DNA of 6,788 bases from Pseudomonadales bacterium (GTDB taxonomy: Bacteria; Pseudomonadota; Gammaproteobacteria; Pseudomonadales; Azotimanducaceae), in NCBI GenBank assembly GCA_022448765.1, contig JAKUTI010000143.1, forward strand, positions 1 through 6,788, given 5' to 3'. Each line of letters opens with the position of its first letter. The stretch's first letter is position 1. The position numbers and the translations under genes are program-made. This document shows positions 1 through 4,694 of the stretch, piece after piece. The notes beneath the pieces are model-generated. The model ran no database searches, was not told the DNA's origin, and saw only the letters and a program-made list of their open reading frames with translations.

Positions 1-34
1 GCTTTGTCACTTTTGGCCTTCCCATTCGGTCATC

Positions 35-562
35 TCATCCACGTGTAAGCGATCGACGAGCGTCAGTACGAACCCAACGCTCATGATCGCGCCATCCACC
101 ATTGATAAAAAGAAACTCTTTCGATTCTCCTTCTAGAACGAATCCACAACGTTGAACGAGGTTTCTTGATGGACGGTTATGTGGCTGGATGTTTGCCTCA
201 ACGCGGTGCAACCCCAGGCGCTCAAAAGCATACCGAACAACCAATTCGAGCGCTTCCGTCATATACCCAAGGCCTTGATGCTTCGCGGAGGAGTAATAGC
301 CAAGCGAAGCGCTTAGAAACGAACCTCGAACAATGTTATTGATGTTGATAACCCCCACAATCTCTTCAGATCCGACAAGACACACGACCAGGCCCTCATG
401 GTCTTCTCGATGACAACGACGTAAGTACGACTTAAACATGCTCGGCGTCAGCGGCGGCGAGATCCACGGCTGGTGTAGGTCGATGCTCGCGCTTGCGAGA
501 GCGACCACTTCACGTCTATCGGACGACCGTACATTTCGGATATAGACTCGTTCGCTACTCAT
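35..562 (-). CDS. RimJ/RimL-type GNAT N-acetyltransferase
   Basis: A 175-residue GNAT acetyltransferase. Members of this branch transfer acetyl from acetyl-CoA to protein N-termini (RimJ on ribosomal protein S5, RimL on L12) or to small amines, in the cytosol. The acetyl-CoA loop is visible as QGLGYMTEAL (residues 96-105). The family C-terminus follows: HRVEANIQPHNRPSRNL (119-135), CGFVLEG (139-145), and an NGGWRDHERW segment (154-163) typical of RimJ/RimL. The ATG at 562 is preferred because the protein then begins MSSERVYIRNV, at the usual first beta strand. A TTG at 619 would add 19 residues with no family character. Neither start has a clear Shine-Dalgarno sequence. The gene lies 206 bp downstream of tatD on the same strand and is probably transcribed separately. 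Fold and family are secure. The substrate is not: the S5-alanine acetyltransferase label is inferred from sequence resemblance only. Confidence 0.88.
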   Translation of the reverse strand: MSSERVYIRNVRSSDRREVVALASASIDLHQPWISPPLTPSMFKSYLRRCHREDHEGLVVCLVGSEEIVGVININNIVRGSFLSASLGYYSSAKHQGLGYMTEALELVVRYAFERLGLHRVEANIQPHNRPSRNLVQRCGFVLEGESKEFLFINGGWRDHERWVRTDARRSLTRG

Positions 563-614
563 ACTTAAGATTTGAAGATCCGTCGGAACTTGCTCCCGTT
601 CCCGGCATCGATAC

Positions 615-723
615 ACCAAAACGTCTCGTTATACCGAATAAGCTGATTGGCCACTATTCAAGTTTTCAATCAAGATTAATCGTGAATTGCTCGCACTCGT
701 ATTCTGCCAACCAAAACGTTTCG
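615..723. repeat. 14-bp near-identical direct repeat pair upstream of GNAT gene
   Basis: ACCAAAACGTCTCG (615-628) and ACCAAAACGTTTCG (710-723) match at 13 of 14 positions and lie in the same orientation, 95 bp apart start to start. Both are in the non-coding gap between tatD and the GNAT gene. On the minus strand the first copy abuts and slightly overlaps the candidate -10. They could be paired regulator sites or a chance or decayed duplication. No protein is recognised for this motif. Confidence 0.4.
628..633 (-). promoter_or_regulatory. possible -10 element for the GNAT gene
   Basis: Read on the minus strand, GGTATAAC contains TATAAC, five of six matches to the sigma70 -10 consensus, about 65 bp upstream of the GNAT ATG. 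The hexamer 17 bp further upstream (TAGTGG) is a poor -35. A better -35-like TTGAAT lies 22 bp away, which is too far for a normal spacer. The 206-bp gap to tatD makes a separate promoter likely, but this exact site is only a candidate. Confidence 0.3.
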
Positions 724-768
724 AGTAAGTTACACCCAAATCACAATAAAACTTGGTTGAACATTTTC

Positions 769-1554
769 TTATGCCGAGAGAGCGATACCGAAGAGCCTGC
801 ATGCGTTCTCGGCAGTGGCCTCTCTTACCACGTTTTCCGGACAGCGCCTGCAGCGCGCCACTTCCGCTATAACAAATTTCAGGTTCTGTGGTTCATTTCG
901 ACGCTTTGCGACCACTTTCGATAAGTTTCGCGGCAGAAGGTAGGGCGCATCGGTTTCGACAAGCAACCTGTCGAGAGGGATGCGGTCGACAATTCGGCGA
1001 AGCTCGTCACTTCGTCGTTCGTCGCAAATCCATCCCGTGATCCCAATGTAAAAACCTTGCGCGATAAAGCCGTCAAGCTCATCTGAATTTCCAGTAAAAC
1101 AGTGCACGACGCATTTAGCTGGCTTGTACCGGCGAAGCAGCGTCAGAACTTCTCCTTTGGTATTGCGATCGTGAACAAAGACGGGCAACTCAAGACGCGA
1201 GGCGAGATCAAGCTGAGCTTCAAAAACTTGCCGTTGCGCATCCCGTTTGGAGTAATTGCGATAGTAGTCGAGACCCATTTCTCCCAGTGCAACGACGCAA
1301 GGGGACGACGTTAATCCTTCAAGCCTATCCAACCAACCCGGCTGAACGCCATCTGCATCATGGGGGTGTACGCCGACCGTTGCGGACAGGTAGGGCGCGT
1401 GAGACGTTGCCAAAGCGATTGCCCGCTGACTTTCATGGACGCTGGTGCCTGTCACCACGATGTGTCGAACACCCTCGGACTTTGCCCGATTCAGGACGTC
1501 GGTTAAATCAGCCGCAAACGCTGAATTCGTCAGGTTGGCCCCGATATCAATCAT
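769..1554 (-). CDS. tatD: TatD metal-dependent deoxyribonuclease
   Basis: A 261-residue TIM-barrel metal-dependent hydrolase; E. coli TatD has 260. TatD is a cytosolic Mg-dependent 3'-5' exonuclease on single-stranded DNA and RNA, linked to oxidative DNA damage repair. It belongs to the true TatD subfamily rather than YcfH or YjjV: it begins MIDIGANLTNSAF, lacking the DTHCH motif of those paralogues, and carries GFYIGITGWICDERR (167-181), nearly identical to E. coli TatD. Visible metal or active-site residues are H63 and H65 in GVHPHD, E92 in GEMGLDY, H128 in VFVHDR, H151 in VVHCFTG and D202 in VETDAPYLLPR. The ATG at 1554 is chosen because homology starts there; the 30 residues upstream in this frame are slt sequence read out of frame. 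The start overlaps the slt stop by 8 bp (ATGATTGA) and has no clear ribosome binding site, which suggests translational coupling. Despite the name it is not a Tat secretion component. Confidence 0.96.
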   Translation of the reverse strand: MIDIGANLTNSAFAADLTDVLNRAKSEGVRHIVVTGTSVHESQRAIALATSHAPYLSATVGVHPHDADGVQPGWLDRLEGLTSSPCVVALGEMGLDYYRNYSKRDAQRQVFEAQLDLASRLELPVFVHDRNTKGEVLTLLRRYKPAKCVVHCFTGNSDELDGFIAQGFYIGITGWICDERRSDELRRIVDRIPLDRLLVETDAPYLLPRNLSKVVAKRRNEPQNLKFVIAEVARCRRCPENVVREATAENACRLFGIALSA

Positions 1555-3445
1555 CGAGGGTCGGGACCCGTTGCTCGTACGATTCCATGATGGGCGAGGA
1601 AATGCCCAGCATCCTTGAGTAGACCTGGCTACCCGCCAAGACATTCTTCACGTAATTTTTCGTCTCCCGAAGTGGGATTTGTTCAATCCACGCATCTGTC
1701 TCAATTCCCGAAAACCTTCTTAGCCACGCATCGACCCGGGTCGGCCCGGCGTTGTACGCCGCTGCCGCGACGGCACGATTATGGCCATATCGATTCATCA
1801 ATTCGGCAAAGTAATGCGCGCCCATGCGGATATTGACTAAAGGATCCTTCAGAGACGTCGAATCGGGACGCTTTTCTCTAATCTTATCTGCCGTAGATTG
1901 CGCCGTTTTAGGCATCAATTGCATGACGCCTGTCGCTCCTTTTGGTGATACTGCCGAAGGATCAAAAATGCTCTCTTGGCGCGAAATAGCAAAAAGCATG
2001 GGTAGTGGCACCGACGTTTCAAATGCATGTCGTCGGAAAGTATCTAGAAATGGCATTGGAAACCGGACGTCCAACAAATCGTGCAGTTCAGCGCGATTCG
2101 CTGCAATAACCGCCTGGTCAATCCATCCCATTTCAACGATGTAAGAAACAAGTGCGAGCCAATACTCTTGATCCAGATTTTCAAAGAGATATAGGTATTC
2201 TCTCCGGGCGTTGGGCAAGTCACCGACCGCGTAGAGCTCACTCATGCGACGAACTCCAGGCAAGTCCCTCAGCGCTTGAATCGTAGCGGGTTCAACTGCA
2301 ACGCGTTCTTGGTTCAAGGCTGGTTCTATGTTCATTGTGAACGCAGCCAAAAACCCATAATACGTCCGCTCGCTGGCCAGTTCTTTCAGGACACGCCGGC
2401 CTTCGTCATCATCCAAGTTGAGAAGGGCTTTGCCGTACCAGTATCTCCATTTGGGTGTAATCCGATATGGTTCAGGCATGGCGCTAATCCACTTCACCAA
2501 CCGGGGGTAGTTTGTGGTCCTTGTCGTCTGATCTGCCAACGCCTCGAGGACCTCCGGCGAATAGCTGTTTAGCTCAAGAGAAAGCTTGCCCTCGACCTTA
2601 GACAACTCCACGACGAGATTTTCCTCGACATATTGGCGTTGATAGTCGGCAAACTGGTAATTCGTTCGGTAACGCCGCCATATCTCCAAGGCCTTGGTAG
2701 GTTCTCGTTTTGCATACCGCATAAGTCCGTAAACGATTACTTGACGTCCGTATGCGTCATCCGTAAACGCATCAATATTTCGGATTCTAGAGGGTCGGAC
2801 GTGCACGTCGTAATACGACCTGGCCGACCTCGCCACCGACCCCGAGAAAAAACGCTGCAGGTACTTGGCGAGGGTAACGGAATTGGCCTCCAAAGCGAGC
2901 TGGAGCCTATCCCAAGCTATTTCGTTCGTTACTCCGTCCAGGTCAATCCATTCTTTAAATAAAGGATCGCAAGATTTGGGCTGTGACGTACCCACACCCC
3001 ATAGTGCTGGGACTTGGGAGAGAGCTTCCTCCCGTCTGCCGTCTCGATAAAGTGCTCGAAGGTAGCGACACTGCGCTGCCGGATCTCCAGACGGCTCGTA
3101 ATGGCGAAGGTAACGCGTCCAGCGTCCTCGTTTCGCCTGGGTCTCAAGCCAAAGGCGAAAAAAACGTCTCTCGATGGGCGTTCCTTTCCATTGTCCGCGA
3201 AGTTTTTCTGCGCTCGATTCACCTATGGAAGAGATACGCCGTCTGGCTTCGTAAAAATCTAGATACGACTTTAGGACGTAGTCGTCGAGACCACTTCGAA
3301 CTCGGTTAAATTCTCGAAAGCGACCCATCTCAATTGCGAAGGCGGCTCGCTTGTATGCCCTGCGGTCTTCGTAGTCATTTCCTAAACCTGACGGACAAGC
3401 GACGCAAAGCAAAATCACCAGCCAGCGCCAGAAGTGCGTTGCCAC
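1547..3445 (-). CDS. slt: Soluble lytic murein transglycosylase (Slt70 type)
   Basis: A 632-residue periplasmic enzyme that cleaves the MurNAc-GlcNAc bond of peptidoglycan with formation of 1,6-anhydroMurNAc. Length fits E. coli Slt70 (645-residue precursor). The N-terminus resembles a signal peptide: R7, a hydrophobic core LVILLCVACP (9-18), and possible cleavage near GLG-ND (21-24). A lipobox reading around C17 is poor. Residues 25 to about 460 are the helical U- and L-superhelix region that forms the doughnut of Slt70. The C-terminal lysozyme-like domain has ISRQESIFDP with catalytic E491, then GATGVMQLMP (503-512), AAYNAGP (562-568) and IPLRETKNYV (590-599), the complete family-1 motif set. 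The start is GTG at 3445, 8 bp after the usp stop, with no evident Shine-Dalgarno sequence, so coupling to usp is likely. The stop overlaps tatD. It could recycle or remodel cell wall as part of a stress-responsive operon, but that link is inference. Confidence 0.95.
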   Translation of the reverse strand: MATHFWRWLVILLCVACPSGLGNDYEDRRAYKRAAFAIEMGRFREFNRVRSGLDDYVLKSYLDFYEARRRISSIGESSAEKLRGQWKGTPIERRFFRLWLETQAKRGRWTRYLRHYEPSGDPAAQCRYLRALYRDGRREEALSQVPALWGVGTSQPKSCDPLFKEWIDLDGVTNEIAWDRLQLALEANSVTLAKYLQRFFSGSVARSARSYYDVHVRPSRIRNIDAFTDDAYGRQVIVYGLMRYAKREPTKALEIWRRYRTNYQFADYQRQYVEENLVVELSKVEGKLSLELNSYSPEVLEALADQTTRTTNYPRLVKWISAMPEPYRITPKWRYWYGKALLNLDDDEGRRVLKELASERTYYGFLAAFTMNIEPALNQERVAVEPATIQALRDLPGVRRMSELYAVGDLPNARREYLYLFENLDQEYWLALVSYIVEMGWIDQAVIAANRAELHDLLDVRFPMPFLDTFRRHAFETSVPLPMLFAISRQESIFDPSAVSPKGATGVMQLMPKTAQSTADKIREKRPDSTSLKDPLVNIRMGAHYFAELMNRYGHNRAVAAAAYNAGPTRVDAWLRRFSGIETDAWIEQIPLRETKNYVKNVLAGSQVYSRMLGISSPIMESYEQRVPTLDD

Positions 3446-3453
3446 TAAAAGAA

Positions 3454-3903
3454 TCAGCTGAGACTGGTGTCGTTACCAACACGAACCGCGAGAACATCGC
3501 ATGTGGCCCCATGCAATACACCGTTCGCTGTTGAACCCAACAGCAATGCTATGCCATGACGTCCGTGACTACCCACGACGATGACGTCTGCGTTTTGCTC
3601 ATTGGCCAATCGATGAATTTCGCTCTCGGGACGGCCAAAAACCAGATGCCGACGATGTTCTTGAATCCCTATTTCTGACGAAAACGCGGCCAGATGAGAC
3701 TTTGCCTGATCGTGAATTTGATCCTGTACCGACGATAGATCCATGGGAATCTCGCCCCCGTATGCGAGGCTGAGCGGCTCAATGACGTGAACAACGTGTA
3801 GCTCCGCGCCCGATTGCTCCGCGAGCTCAAGTGCTCGTTCAGCAACCCGCTTGCAATCTTCAGTAAGATCAACGGCGAGAAGGATTCGGGAATATCCGCC
3901 CAT
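3454..3903 (-). CDS. Universal stress protein, UspA-like
   Basis: A 149-residue single-domain cytosolic universal stress protein. The family forms dimers and is induced by starvation and other stresses; its biochemical role is often unclear. Visible features are the first strand ending in the family aspartate, ILLAVDLTED (7-16), the HVVHVIEP strand (36-43), and the C-terminal nucleotide-loop region VVGSHGRHGIALLLGST (109-125) followed by CDVLAVR (135-141). The loop reads G111-x-x-G114, then 8 residues, then G123-S124; the textbook ATP-binding form has 9 between. The central segment around GGEIPMDLSSVQDQI (49-63) resembles the UspA class. The ATG at 3903 is chosen over a longer form to 3945 because it is preceded by GGAAG 4 nt upstream and because homology begins there. 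It is the first gene of the usp-slt-tatD operon. Family is certain; ATP binding is not. Confidence 0.93.
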   Translation of the reverse strand: MGGYSRILLAVDLTEDCKRVAERALELAEQSGAELHVVHVIEPLSLAYGGEIPMDLSSVQDQIHDQAKSHLAAFSSEIGIQEHRRHLVFGRPESEIHRLANEQNADVIVVGSHGRHGIALLLGSTANGVLHGATCDVLAVRVGNDTSLS

Positions 3904-3915
3904 GTTGCTTCCGCA

Positions 3916-3931
3916 GTCGCGATGTCGCGAC
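3916..3931. promoter_or_regulatory. 16-bp dyad at usp transcription start, candidate operator
   Basis: GTCGCGATGTCGCGAC has perfect 7-bp inverted arms (GTCGCGA and TCGCGAC) around a 2-bp centre. Each arm also contains the self-palindrome TCGCGA. It overlaps the end of the predicted -10 and covers the predicted transcription start of usp, a classical place for a repressor to bind. With only 2 bp between arms it is a poor RNA hairpin, so a DNA-binding dimer is the simpler reading. No known regulator motif was recognised. Confidence 0.45.
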
Positions 3932-3958
3932 AATACTCTACACAATTGTATGTCTCAA
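3930..3958 (-). promoter_or_regulatory. Sigma70-type promoter of usp-slt-tatD
   Basis: On the minus strand TTGAGA (3958-3953, five of six to the -35 consensus) is followed by a 17-bp spacer and TATTGT (3935-3930, four of six to the -10). Transcription would start near 3923, leaving a leader of about 20 nt before the usp ATG. The position and optimal spacing support this as the operon promoter. Confidence 0.62.
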
Positions 3959-3966
3959 TATGCGTT

Positions 3967-3979
3967 GGAGGGCACCTCC
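3967..3979. repeat. Short inverted repeat GGAGG-gca-CCTCC
   Basis: A perfect 5-bp inverted repeat with a 3-nt loop lies in the divergent gap, about 25 bp before the membrane-protein start and upstream of the usp -35. The GGAGG arm looks like a Shine-Dalgarno sequence but no start codon follows at a useful distance. If it is in the leader of the plus-strand gene it could form a small hairpin. It may be chance. Confidence 0.3.
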
Positions 3980-4003
3980 TGGCGCGAAACTAGGTAGTTG
4001 TAC

Positions 4004-4567
4004 GTGATATGGATCGTCATCATCGGGATTCTGCTGGTCGCCATCGGACCAGTACTCTATGTAATGCCGTCTAAACGCGACAAACAACTTAGCGCGCTTA
4101 GATCCCAAGTCCGCACCGCAGGGCTAACTGTTGATGTCAGTCAGATACCTGATTTGAACGCGAATCCAGTTGACAAAGTCTCCGCTGGCGGTAAAAGGCG
4201 TGAGCCAAAGATCAAATGTGCGACCTACACATTAATCCCATCACGTCCTTTCCAACATTCACCTTGTTGGCATCTGGGGCGGTCTGCCACCGATAACGGT
4301 TTAATTACTGGATGGGGCCGGATTGGCACCGTCCGTGGTATTTCGGTCTCTGACGATTGCTACTGGGCTGCGATCGGCGCAATCATCAACGCGCTTACTG
4401 GCGGCTGTATCGCTGTAAAGACCACGCTAAACGAAATCTGTTGGCAAGGTCTCGAACACGTTAATGACCGATCCATCGATGGATTGGCGTTAGAGATCAA
4501 GACGGGGCTAGAAAAGATCGCGGAATTGCACAGTCAAGTCGATAAAGAACGCCAAAAACCAACTTAA
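4004..4567 (+). CDS. Membrane-anchored conserved hypothetical protein
   Basis: A 187-residue protein that I do not recognise by name or function. Residues 2-21 (IWIVIIGILLVAIGPVLYVM) form one strong N-terminal membrane segment. It is followed by a basic stretch PSKRDKQLSALRSQVRTAGL (22-41), so the remainder probably faces the cytoplasm. The N-terminus resembles uncharacterised gammaproteobacterial proteins I recall with one membrane helix followed by a PSxRxxxxxxLRxxAxxxGL pattern, but this is memory, not a search. Five cysteines (72, 88, 119, 135, 146) show no metal-ribbon spacing. A small-residue, hydrophobic run AAIGAIINALTGGCIAV (122-138) could be buried core or a weak second membrane segment. 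The C-terminus (165-187) is a charged helix. The GTG at 4004 is preferred because AGGT (3992-3995) sits 8 nt upstream; a TTG at 3998 would be too close to it. It is divergent from usp and co-directional with topA, with no clear promoter of its own. Confidence 0.75.
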   Translation: MIWIVIIGILLVAIGPVLYVMPSKRDKQLSALRSQVRTAGLTVDVSQIPDLNANPVDKVSAGGKRREPKIKCATYTLIPSRPFQHSPCWHLGRSATDNGLITGWGRIGTVRGISVSDDCYWAAIGAIINALTGGCIAVKTTLNEICWQGLEHVNDRSIDGLALEIKTGLEKIAELHSQVDKERQKPT

Positions 4568-4594
4568 AGTGGACAGATCCTAGTGTGACGAATG

Positions 4595-4624
4595 TTGACA
4601 TGGGACGAGACTGGGACGTATATA
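4595..4624 (+). promoter_or_regulatory. Strong sigma70 promoter of topA
   Basis: TTGACA (4595-4600) matches the -35 consensus at all six positions. It is followed by an 18-bp spacer and TATATA (4619-4624), four of six to the -10. Transcription would start near 4631, giving a leader of about 64 nt. The stretch after the -10, TGGCGCGC (4625-4632), is a GC-rich discriminator, a feature associated with supercoiling- and ppGpp-sensitive promoters. The spacer contains TGGGACG twice (4601-4607 and 4612-4618), 11 bp apart. The leader shows no strong ribosome binding site. Confidence 0.7.
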
Positions 4625-4694
4625 TGGCGCGCTTTTAGGGCCGTTGAATAACAAATGACCCCAGCAAACCATAACGCGACCGAGTAGAACGAAC

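Noticed and set aside
1..25. Possible start of another minus-strand gene after the GNAT stop (ATG at 25 or GTG at 10, the latter behind GGAAGG)
   Set aside because: Only eight codons are visible before the window edge, so a gene cannot be supported, although the spacing would suit an operon partner.
708..759. Inverted repeat CAACCAA / TTGGTTG downstream of tatD, considered as a terminator
   Set aside because: The arms are only 7 bp with a 38-nt loop and no following T-run on the minus strand; no intrinsic terminator is evident.
493..924. Plus-strand open frame of 143 codons spanning the tatD-GNAT gap
   Set aside because: It overlaps both the GNAT gene and tatD on the opposite strand, has no recognisable domain, and most of its length is antisense to secure genes.
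1555..1644. Longer TatD N-terminus reaching 1644
   Set aside because: The extra 30 residues are slt coding DNA in another frame and have no TatD homology; the MIDIGANLT start at 1554 matches the family.
2929..3309. Several open frames on both strands across the slt N-terminal region
   Set aside because: They lie wholly within slt, overlap one another, and encode low-complexity basic peptides without motifs.
4655..4687. Ten-codon ATG-to-TAG frame in the topA leader (MTPANHNATE), a possible leader peptide
   Set aside because: No ribosome binding site precedes it, it has no run of regulatory codons, and no attenuator hairpin follows before the topA ATG.
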